From assembly GCA_023263735.1 (NCBI GenBank), contig JALQUQ010000067.1, positions 1 through 10,849 of the forward strand: DNA of 10,849 nucleotides, in the 5' to 3' direction. The notes below the pieces were generated by a model. The model saw only the letters and a program-made list of their open reading frames with translations. It searched no databases and was not told the origin of the DNA. Position numbers and translations under genes: made by a program. This DNA comes from Paracoccaceae bacterium (lineage in GTDB: Bacteria > Pseudomonadota > Alphaproteobacteria > Rhodobacterales > Rhodobacteraceae). This document shows, in pieces, positions 1-5,627 of this stretch. Within the stretch, counting starts at the first letter, position 1; each line of letters opens with the position of its first letter.

Positions 1-503
1 GCCGCATGAGCCAATTGGATGGCCGACCCGCCCAGCATGCCAGCCCCGCCGGTGACCAAAAGGGTCTGGCCGGGTGCCATGGCAAGGAAATCCAAAGACA
101 AAAGCGCCGTCAAAGCGTTCATCGGAACCGTCGCCGCGCCGATCAGGTCGGACGCACCCGAAATCGGCGCGACCGCGTCTTGGGACACGACGATCTTTTC
201 GGCATAGGCCCCACCGCGTGGCGTGCGGGGGTTGAGCACGCCGATCACCGGGGTGCCAACCGCAAGGCCAGACTGACCGGGATCAAGGATCGTGCCCGAG
301 AATTCCATCCCGGCGATAAAGGGTGGCGTCAATCCCTGCATCATCGCGGCCTGCGCGCCGTTGCGCATCATGATATCAGTCGGATTGACGGTGGTGGCAG
401 CAACCTTGACGACCACCTCACCCGCGGCGGCGACAGGGTCCGGCAGATCGGAAATCGTCAGGACTTCGGGCCCGCCAAAGGTGTCGAATGTAATAGCCTT
501 CAT
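1..503 (-). CDS. Quinone oxidoreductase-like MDR protein (3' part outside the window)
   Basis: The first 167 residues of a medium-chain dehydrogenase/reductase are visible; the rest lies beyond the left edge. The start MKAITFDTFGGPEVL and the segment TVNPTDIMMRNG (residues 38-49) are typical of the zinc-independent quinone oxidoreductase branch, and the cysteine and histidine zinc ligands of alcohol dehydrogenases are not seen. The nucleotide-binding glycine turn TGGAGMLG is at residues 151-158. Family members are cytosolic and reduce quinones or activated double bonds with NADPH; the substrate here is unknown. The ATG at 503 lies four bases after the stop of the SnoaL-like gene, with AGAAAGG as ribosome binding site overlapping that gene's end, so the two are probably co-transcribed. 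The family call is confident; a crotonyl-CoA reductase or enoyl reductase relative is possible. Confidence 0.85.
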   Translation of the reverse strand, partial: MKAITFDTFGGPEVLTISDLPDPVAAAGEVVVKVAATTVNPTDIMMRNGAQAAMMQGLTPPFIAGMEFSGTILDPGQSGLAVGTPVIGVLNPRTPRGGAYAEKIVVSQDAVAPISGASDLIGAATVPMNALTALLSLDFLAMAPGQTLLVTGGAGMLGGSAIQLAHA

Positions 504-507
504 CGGG

Positions 508-1116
508 TTAACCTTTCTGGATCAGGGCTTTATAGCCATCCCGCCGCTTTGGATCGAGCGTCAGGGGCCGTTCATAAGAGGGATCGTTTTGGTCCCGCGA
601 CGGGCCACGCCCCGCATTCATGAAGGCCCGCTCGGCGGCATTCAGCAGATGCGCGGTCGATGTCATGGTCGACAGGTCCGACGGGTCGGGGATGGAGTCA
701 AGGTTTGACCAATCGCGCAGGGTCACCCGGGCCGCGATCCGCCATGCGCCATCGCGCTTTTCCAGCCGGTCGATATACCGCCCCCCGCCGATCGTCAGCG
801 GCTTGCCCTTGCGGTTCATTGCCGTGAACATGAAATAGGTCTCGGCATGCGCCGTATCGCCATCCAAATCGCAGGTGTGGTTCAAAAGGCAATGCTGGTG
901 CGACAGTTGGGCATTCTGATGCATGTCCAACGCCCAATCACAGAATTCCTCGGGGGTTCCCACGAATTTTCCATGTTCGTCCAGCGCATCGGGATGAAAG
1001 GCCGACAGGATCAGATCGCGATCAAAACGGTCCACCCCCCGGGCATAGCGGTGTAGACATTGCAAAATCTGGTCACGGTCCCAAAGCTCTTGGACCATTT
1101 GTTCCATCGTCGGCAT
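508..1116 (-). CDS. SnoaL-like (NTF2-fold) family protein
   Basis: A 202-residue protein of the SnoaL_4-like, cone-shaped NTF2 fold. Family features seen: a YARGVDRFDRD segment (residues 24-34), histidines at 73, 75 and 80, the strand GGRYIDRLEKRDGAWRIAAR (residues 111-130), then a long polar tail to residue 202. Members include bile-acid 7-alpha-dehydratase (BaiE), scytalone-dehydratase-like enzymes, polyketide cyclases and small subunits of ring hydroxylases. Tyr24 and Asp29 have the same spacing as the Tyr/Asp pair recalled for BaiE, so a dehydratase or isomerase on a CoA-linked or cyclic substrate is plausible but unproven. Its ATG overlaps the stop of the upstream CoA-transferase gene by one base (TGATG), implying translational coupling. 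Fold confidence is good; function is unknown. Confidence 0.85.
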   Translation of the reverse strand: MPTMEQMVQELWDRDQILQCLHRYARGVDRFDRDLILSAFHPDALDEHGKFVGTPEEFCDWALDMHQNAQLSHQHCLLNHTCDLDGDTAHAETYFMFTAMNRKGKPLTIGGGRYIDRLEKRDGAWRIAARVTLRDWSNLDSIPDPSDLSTMTSTAHLLNAAERAFMNAGRGPSRDQNDPSYERPLTLDPKRRDGYKALIQKG

Positions 1117-2294
1117 CAGATCGTTCCCTCTGCTTTCAAGGCGGCGATTTCCTCGGGCCCAAATCCATAGTCGGCCAAGACCCCGTCATTGTGTTCGCCC
1201 AAAAGCGGCGGGCGGTCCAAGGCGACCGATCCACGGCTCAGCCGGGCCGGAGGCGGGGCGATGGGCACGGGGTTGCTTTCCGGAAATGGGACGTCGCTCA
1301 GATAGGTTTCGCGCAGGCCCATGGCGCCGCCCATCACTTCGGCCGGCGAGAGCACCGGCCCGCACCCGATGCTGGCCTTGTTCAAAATGTCGATGCATTC
1401 GTCGCGGCTGCGGCCTTGGCACCAACCCTGCATGATCTCGCTCAGCGCGGCACCGTTTTCGCCGCGCGTGTCATCGGTGGCAAAACGCGGGTCGTCCAGC
1501 AAATCCTCGCGCCCGATGACCTTGCACCAGCGTTTGAACACCTTTTGCCCGATGACCTGCATGATGAACCAGCCATCCGTCGCGCGGAAAATGTCCGACG
1601 GCGACGACATCGGCGACCGGTTGCCCGTGGGTTCGCGATGCCGAAAGCCGGTTGCCTCTTCCATAAGGATCTGGTTCGTGATGTTCAGCGATGTGCCGAC
1701 CAGCGACGCCTCGACATGCGCGCCTTCGCCCGTTTTCATTTTGCCGATGATGGCCGCAAGGGTGCCATAGGCCAGCGACAACGAGGTCGAGAAATCGATG
1801 GGCGCGGTTGCCGCCCGGGTGGGTTTGCCCGGTTCGCCCGTCAGATAGATCGCGCCCGAAACCGCCTGACCCACTCCGTCAAAGCCGATGCGTTCGGCCA
1901 GATCGCCCGTTGATCCATAGGCCGAGGCCGAGGCAAGGATGATGTCGGGCTTGATCGACTTGAGCGTTTCATAATCCAGCCCAAAGTGTTTCAGGCCCGA
2001 TGGCGAATAGTTCGCGATGACCACATCGGCCTGCGCGATCATCCGCCGCATGACGGCGCGCCCTTCGTCCGAGGTCATCGCCAAGGACAGGCTGCGCTTG
2101 CCGCCGTTGCATTGCAGATATTGCGCGCCTTCGCCATGCGCGGTGACCGGCATCAGAAACCGGTCATCTTCGCCCTGCGGTCGTTCGACCCGGACCACAT
2201 CGGCGCCAAAGCTGGCCAGAATATGCGCGCAATAGGGCCCGGCGATCCATCGACCAAAGTCAAGAACGCGGATACCTTCCAGAATTCCCGTCAT
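1116..2294 (-). CDS. CaiB/BaiF family (class III) CoA-transferase
   Basis: This cytosolic enzyme would move CoA from a donor thioester to a carboxylic acid, activating it without ATP. The N-terminal block ILEGIRVLDFGRWIAGPYCA, then GADVVRVERPQGEDDR, a KRSLSL strand, the GFDGVGQAVSGAIYLTGEPG region and the large C-terminal domain are all in family order. The expected catalytic aspartate, which forms the aspartyl-CoA anhydride in formyl-CoA transferase, is Asp167 in APIDFSTS. I chose the ATG at 2294 (392 residues) because GAAAGG lies six bases upstream; ATG 2300 touches that site, and the frame-open ATG at 2363 would add 23 residues with no family similarity. It is the first gene of a three-gene operon with the SnoaL-like and MDR genes. 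Alpha-methylacyl-CoA racemase belongs to the same superfamily, so racemase activity cannot be excluded. Confidence 0.93.
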   Translation of the reverse strand: MTGILEGIRVLDFGRWIAGPYCAHILASFGADVVRVERPQGEDDRFLMPVTAHGEGAQYLQCNGGKRSLSLAMTSDEGRAVMRRMIAQADVVIANYSPSGLKHFGLDYETLKSIKPDIILASASAYGSTGDLAERIGFDGVGQAVSGAIYLTGEPGKPTRAATAPIDFSTSLSLAYGTLAAIIGKMKTGEGAHVEASLVGTSLNITNQILMEEATGFRHREPTGNRSPMSSPSDIFRATDGWFIMQVIGQKVFKRWCKVIGREDLLDDPRFATDDTRGENGAALSEIMQGWCQGRSRDECIDILNKASIGCGPVLSPAEVMGGAMGLRETYLSDVPFPESNPVPIAPPPARLSRGSVALDRPPLLGEHNDGVLADYGFGPEEIAALKAEGTI

Positions 2295-2356
2295 TTTCAT
2301 CCTTTCGCATGCCGTCTGTTCAGGGCCAGCCATGACTTGGCTGCATGGTGGCTTTG

Positions 2357-2368
2357 CAGGCATGCCTG
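2357..2368. promoter_or_regulatory. 12-bp palindrome abutting the small-ORF promoter
   Basis: CAGGCATGCCTG is a perfect 12-bp palindrome that ends one base before the proposed -35 hexamer of the small gene. It lies in the 141-bp divergent gap between the CoA-transferase gene and the small ORF, a natural place for an operator. No regulator gene is in the window, and a palindrome of this length could be chance. Confidence 0.3.
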
Positions 2369-2397
2369 TTGCCGCTGCAGTGCAGCAATCCTATGTT
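2369..2397 (+). promoter_or_regulatory. Sigma70-type promoter for the 39-aa gene
   Basis: TTGCCG (2369-2374) and TATGTT (2392-2397) are separated by exactly 17 bases, a good housekeeping-sigma match. Transcription would start near 2403-2405, giving a leader of about 31 nt before the ATG at 2436. The 8-mer CAGTGCAG occurs at 2378-2385 (in the spacer) and 2399-2406 (just after the -10), 21 bases apart. The call is supported by its position between a plausible operator, a ribosome binding site and a terminator. Confidence 0.6.
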
Positions 2398-2435
2398 CCA
2401 GTGCAGAAATTGATCTTTCGAAAGAGGGAAAGCCC

Positions 2436-2555
2436 ATGACCGCCCAAGATTATTCCGCCGTTGTCGATGCTGCAAAAGCTGAACGCGCTGCATTCGTGCG
2501 CAGCATCTTTGCTGCCCTTTTCGTGCGCAAGGCGTCGAAGTTCGCCCACGCATGA
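2436..2555 (+). CDS. Small basic protein of 39 residues, unknown function
   Basis: I do not recognise this protein. It begins MTAQDYSAVV and ends KASKFAHA. An acidic first third is followed by a segment rich in Ala, Phe, Val and Arg (residues 14-35) that could form one amphipathic helix; the hydrophobic core is residues 20-30. I count six Lys/Arg against three Asp/Glu. AGAGGGA (2423-2429) lies six bases before the ATG. A sigma70-like promoter precedes it and a perfect intrinsic terminator starts 21 bases after the stop, so it looks like an independent monocistronic unit. Many alphaproteobacteria carry short proteins of this size class, some on transcripts that also yield small RNAs. Whether the peptide, the RNA or both matter is not visible. 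It lacks the arginine-rich pattern I would expect of DUF1127 proteins. Confidence 0.7.
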   Translation: MTAQDYSAVVDAAKAERAAFVRSIFAALFVRKASKFAHA

Positions 2556-2576
2556 GACAGCCCATCCTGATGAACG

Positions 2577-2609
2577 AACGCCCGTAGGGTCTACGGGCGT
2601 TTTGTTTTT
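2577..2609 (+). terminator. Intrinsic terminator of the 39-aa gene
   Basis: A perfect 11-bp stem (2577-2587 with 2591-2601) closes a GGT loop and is followed by TTTGTTTTT, mostly U in the plus-strand RNA. On the opposite strand the downstream bases are CGTTCATC, so it should act mainly on the plus strand, though the stem also lies just past the stop of the MmgE/PrpD gene and could protect that mRNA end. Confidence 0.92.
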
Positions 2610-2626
2610 CGGGGCTGTCCTCCCGG

Positions 2627-4015
2627 TCAGGCACCGGGAATAAGCAGCGCGGTGAAATCGCCGACGGGGCGCGACAGATCCAGTTCGTCGATCATTGCCC
2701 ACAGACGGTGCGCCTGTTTCAGACCGATGACCTGTTCGGTCAAATCATCCAGCTTTTTCAGATGCGCGGCCGGGGTAAACGGCTTCATCGGCGAACCGGT
2801 CGATTGTTCCTGGAATAGGTGCTGCGTCGTGCCGTCTTTGTAATGCACGTCAACATCGGCGACGAAATATTTGTACTTTTCGTCCAGTTCCGGGCTGATC
2901 GTGATGTTCACCTTTTTCAGCATGTCATTAACGGGCGACCCTTCGGCCAGATCGATCTGACCTTCCAGAATGGCATGGTGCGCCTGAAAACCGTTGCCTT
3001 TGCCAAGAACCGAAAGCGCCATCTGGGCGGGCAGGGAATACTGCACCTCTTCGATGTTGCGCGGCGTGTAGATGTTGGCGTTGCGGGTGCCGACAATCGA
3101 ATTGACCATGGTCTGCACGCGGGCGTCGATCCGCTCGATCTGGTCGGCCTTGTCTTGCACTTCTTGCATGGCTTCGATGTAGGAGAAGGTGCAGGCGCAG
3201 CAGCAATAGGCCTTGTACGACAGGCCGGGCATCAGGTTTGGGGCGCCGGGTGCGAAATCGGCGATGGCTTCGGCGCCGACCTCCTTGTTGCAGAACATCT
3301 TGTACAGGCCACGGTTGCCGGTCAGGAAATTGCGGGGGCCGGTGATGCCCGCCCGCGCCAATTCGGCCGACTCGATCCCGTTGCGCACGGCGATCCCCGC
3401 GTGAACCCGCTTGATCGACCCGCCCGACGATGCGTATTCCGTCGGGCCCGAGGCGTGGGACAAGGCGATGGCCAGCGCGTGGAAGGTCTGCTCTTCATCC
3501 AGCCGATACATTTTTGCGGCCAAAGCGGCGATGCCGAACCCGGCCCAGATCGCATGGGGCTGCCAGCCTTGGTTCAAGACGGCGGGCGACCCCCATTTGC
3601 CGATCCGCACATAGGTTTCATAACCGACGACCAGCGCGGTAATCGTATCTTCCAGCGATGCGCCCAATTCTTCGCCCATGGCAAAGGCGGCCGGAACGAC
3701 CGCGCAACCGGGGTGAGCATTGCCAAAAAAGTCATCATATTCAAAGCCATGGCCATAGCTTGCGTTCACATAGGCCGCATCCACCGCTGCGCCTTTGGCC
3801 GAATGGTTGACGATCGTCGCCGAACCGGGCCGGGGGTTGCGGAAGGCCAGCGTCTTTTGCGACCATGGCAGGACCGACGCGCCCACCTGAATGGCGAACT
3901 GGTCTTTGATCAGGCCTTTCGCGGCCTCACGGGTGGCGTCGTCGATATCCGCATAGGAGTAGTTCACCACGAAACGCGCGACGGCGCGCTCAAGGCTTTG
4001 ACTATCATGGCTCAT
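2627..4015 (-). CDS. MmgE/PrpD family protein
   Basis: A 462-residue cytosolic protein of the family holding 2-methylcitrate dehydratase, cis-aconitate decarboxylase and iminodisuccinate epimerase. Conserved parts: VNASYGHGFEYDD (83-95), AHPG (100-103), GWQPH (150-154), GSIKRVHAGIA (199-209), then TGPRNFLTGNRGLYKMF. Compared with the active site recalled for cis-aconitate decarboxylase, the Asp (94/95), both His (101, 154) and Lys202 are present. The second conserved His, after the KxYxxC motif, is Phe277, and the motif reads YCCCACTF with four cysteines. The activity is therefore uncertain; a dehydratase, isomerase or epimerase on a di- or tricarboxylate or its CoA ester is likely. The ATG at 4015 has only a weak ribosome binding site. 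Starts at 4084 (ATG) or 4132 (TTG) would add 23 or 39 residues that do not look like the family. It is divergent from the MaoC gene. Confidence 0.92.
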   Translation of the reverse strand: MSHDSQSLERAVARFVVNYSYADIDDATREAAKGLIKDQFAIQVGASVLPWSQKTLAFRNPRPGSATIVNHSAKGAAVDAAYVNASYGHGFEYDDFFGNAHPGCAVVPAAFAMGEELGASLEDTITALVVGYETYVRIGKWGSPAVLNQGWQPHAIWAGFGIAALAAKMYRLDEEQTFHALAIALSHASGPTEYASSGGSIKRVHAGIAVRNGIESAELARAGITGPRNFLTGNRGLYKMFCNKEVGAEAIADFAPGAPNLMPGLSYKAYCCCACTFSYIEAMQEVQDKADQIERIDARVQTMVNSIVGTRNANIYTPRNIEEVQYSLPAQMALSVLGKGNGFQAHHAILEGQIDLAEGSPVNDMLKKVNITISPELDEKYKYFVADVDVHYKDGTTQHLFQEQSTGSPMKPFTPAAHLKKLDDLTEQVIGLKQAHRLWAMIDELDLSRPVGDFTALLIPGA

Positions 4016-4158
4016 GGTTTTCGGGTCCGAAAGGTTTTTACTGTCGGGAACAGTCTTGGCATTTTTTGCGGGGAGGCCAATCATTGAAGACAACGGATAG
4101 GGGAGTCCTATAGCAGCCCCAGACCCTGCCAAGAGCCCACCCCAAAAAGGAGAAGAAC
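4016..4158. promoter_or_regulatory. Divergent promoter region, MmgE/PrpD and MaoC genes
   Basis: This 143-bp gap must carry the start signals for both divergent genes. For the plus strand a weak candidate is TTGAAG (4084-4089) and TATAGC (4109-4114), 19 bases apart. ACTGT-N5-ACAGT (4040-4054) is a short inverted repeat that could be an operator or chance. AAGGAG (4147-4152) is a strong ribosome binding site for the GTG start at 4159. I saw no convincing minus-strand promoter. Confidence 0.4.
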
Positions 4159-4641
4159 GTGCCCGCGAATTATCAGGATCTTGCCACCGGGAAATATTAC
4201 GAAGAGTTGGAGGTGGGCGTCACCTATCGGCATTCGATCACCCGCACCGTCACGGAAACCGACAACCTGATGTTTTCGGCGCTGACCCACAACATGGCGT
4301 GGCTTCATCTGGATGATGAATATTGCAAGACCACGATGTTCGGCAAACGGCTGGTCAATTCGAACTTTACGCTGTCGCTGGTCGCGGGCGTGCAGGTCAT
4401 GGATCTGACCTTGGGGACCACGGTCGCCAATCTTGGCTACAAGGAAGTCACTTTCCCCAATCCTGTCTTTATTGGCGACACGATTTACACCGAGACCGAG
4501 ATCATCGACAAACGCGAATCCAAGTCGCGGCCCAATGCGGGGATTGTCGAATTTGAAACCCGCGGCCGCAATCAACGCGATGAAATCGTCGTGGTTCTGC
4601 GCCGGACGGGGTTGATGATCAAGAAAAGCTCGCTCGGCTGA
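4159..4641 (+). CDS. MaoC-like hotdog hydratase/dehydratase
   Basis: A 160-residue single-hotdog protein that would add or remove water at the double bond of a short-chain enoyl-CoA. The family block runs from RTVTETDNLMFSALTHN (29-45) through AWLHLDDEYC (47-56), FGKRLVNSNFTL (61-72), GTTVANLGYKEVTFPNPVF (86-104) to GDTIYTETEI (106-115). The catalytic His of hydratase-2 enzymes is His50; the usual partner Asp five residues earlier is Asn45, as I recall for the subgroup found beside CaiB-type transferases and citramalyl/malyl-CoA-lyase-type genes (mesaconyl-CoA or itaconyl-CoA hydratase relatives). The GTG start is fixed by AAGGAG six bases upstream. It is the first gene of the plus-strand group; the next gene starts 156 bases on. 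The family is sure; the substrate is not. Confidence 0.92.
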   Translation: MPANYQDLATGKYYEELEVGVTYRHSITRTVTETDNLMFSALTHNMAWLHLDDEYCKTTMFGKRLVNSNFTLSLVAGVQVMDLTLGTTVANLGYKEVTFPNPVFIGDTIYTETEIIDKRESKSRPNAGIVEFETRGRNQRDEIVVVLRRTGLMIKKSSLG

Positions 4642-4656
4642 TCGGAAAGCCCGGGG

Positions 4657-4681
4657 CAGGGGGCGCAGGTGTCGCCCCTTG
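4657..4681 (+). terminator. GC-rich hairpin after the MaoC gene
   Basis: A 9-bp stem (4657-4665 with 4673-4681, one G-U pair) with a 7-base loop begins 15 bases past the MaoC stop. There is no U-run after it, so it may slow RNA polymerase or protect the mRNA end rather than terminate fully. The rest of the 156-bp gap to SDR1 holds two CCGAAGG copies (4683-4689, 4717-4723) and no clear promoter. Confidence 0.35.
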
Positions 4682-4797
4682 TCCGAAGGTTCTGGCTATC
4701 CCTGCTATCGCCCGTTCCGAAGGGGCAGTTGCCGTCTGTTGTCGTCTGCGTGGACATCGACTTAGGTCAGGCCCAAGCTACAGCAAAGGATGCCCGA

Positions 4798-5544
4798 ATG
4801 GACCTTGGATTAAAGGGAAAAACAGCCATCGTGACCGGGGCGGCCAGCGGCATCGGCGCGGCGATTGCCGTGCGTCTTGCCGAAGAGGGCGCACAGGTCA
4901 CGGTTGCAGACATGAACCTTGACGCGGCGCAGGGCGTCGTCTCCGCAATCCGCGACGCCGGGGGCACAGCGATGGCCGTCCGCGTCAACGTGGCCGAAGC
5001 GGCCGCGGTGCAAGAGATGGTGGCCGCCACGGTCGATGCCTTTGGGGGCGTTGGCATTTTGGTCAACAACGCCGGATTGGCGCGGGATGGTCGGATCACC
5101 AAGATGGAGGAATCCGATTGGGATCTGGTCTTGGATGTCGGCCTGAAAGGGGCCTTTCTGTGCACCAAGGCCGTTCTGCCGTTCATGACCGAGGCGAAAT
5201 GGGGGCGTCTGATCCAGATGTCTTCGCGCGCGCATCTGGGCAATCCGGGACAGGCCAATTATTCGGCGGTCAAGGCGGGGCTGATCGGCTTTACCAAGGC
5301 GATGGCGCTGGAAAACGGGCGCAACTTCATCACCTCGAACGCGGTGGCGCCCGGAATGATCGATACGCCCTTTGTGCGCAATCACCCGCAATTCGACAAG
5401 ATCAGCGAAAACGCCATCAAGACAACGCCCATCCCCCGGATCGGGCAGGCGCGGGATGTGGCCGATGCGGTGGCATTTCTGGCCTCGGAACGGGCCAGCT
5501 ATATCACCGGCGATGTCTTGCATGTGACAGGCGGTCGCTACTGA
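4798..5544 (+). CDS. Short-chain dehydrogenase/reductase (SDR1, FabG-like)
   Basis: A 248-residue classical SDR that would oxidise or reduce a hydroxyl/keto group, plausibly on a 3-hydroxyacyl-CoA. TGAASGIG (13-20) binds the cofactor; Asp38 at the end of the second strand favours NAD(H). NNAG is at 90-93, Ser142 precedes the Tyr155-xxx-Lys159 pair (YSAVK), and PGMIDTPF (185-192) plus YITGDVLHVTGG (235-246) close the fold. Odd point: the tetrad Asn, normally in a VNLKG-type motif, is Gly115 here (DVGLKG). The ATG at 4798 has AAGGA seven bases upstream; an in-frame opening at 4669 would add 43 residues without family similarity. It sits between the MaoC and aldehyde dehydrogenase genes on the same strand. 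The specific substrate is unknown. Confidence 0.93.
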   Translation: MDLGLKGKTAIVTGAASGIGAAIAVRLAEEGAQVTVADMNLDAAQGVVSAIRDAGGTAMAVRVNVAEAAAVQEMVAATVDAFGGVGILVNNAGLARDGRITKMEESDWDLVLDVGLKGAFLCTKAVLPFMTEAKWGRLIQMSSRAHLGNPGQANYSAVKAGLIGFTKAMALENGRNFITSNAVAPGMIDTPFVRNHPQFDKISENAIKTTPIPRIGQARDVADAVAFLASERASYITGDVLHVTGGRY

Positions 5545-5559
5545 CCCCGGCTTTTTCAG

Positions 5560-5576
5560 TTGGCACAGCGATTGCC
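5560..5576 (+). promoter_or_regulatory. Sigma54 (-24/-12) promoter before the ALDH gene
   Basis: TTGGCAC followed by AGCGA and TTGCC matches the RpoN consensus TGGCAC-N5-TTGC at all ten fixed bases with exact spacing (GG at 5562-5563, GC at 5574-5575). It lies in the 83-bp gap between SDR1 and the aldehyde dehydrogenase, with a start predicted near 5587 and about 40 nt of leader. Such promoters need an enhancer-binding activator; none is encoded here, and its sites would fall within SDR1. Confidence 0.8.
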
Positions 5577-5627
5577 TGTTGATGATCCGCAAAGCAGTGC
5601 CGCGCCATAACAAGGAGATTGCCTGAC

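Noticed and set aside
2415..2424. CTTTCGAAAG palindrome just before the small-ORF ribosome binding site
   Set aside because: Ten bases with no loop cannot form a useful RNA hairpin, and one such palindrome is expected by chance in a region of this size or slightly larger.
4056..4069. TTGGCATTTTTTGC as a second sigma54 promoter before the MaoC gene
   Set aside because: The GG-to-GC distance is two bases shorter than the strict RpoN spacing, so it should not work as a -24/-12 promoter.
2819..4087. 422-codon plus-strand frame across the MmgE/PrpD gene
   Set aside because: Typical antisense shadow of GC-rich coding DNA with low-complexity composition; the minus strand encodes a full MmgE/PrpD protein.
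4729..4767. A sigma70 promoter directly before SDR1 (TTGCCG or TTGTCG as -35)
   Set aside because: No acceptable -10 hexamer occurs at the right distance from either candidate.
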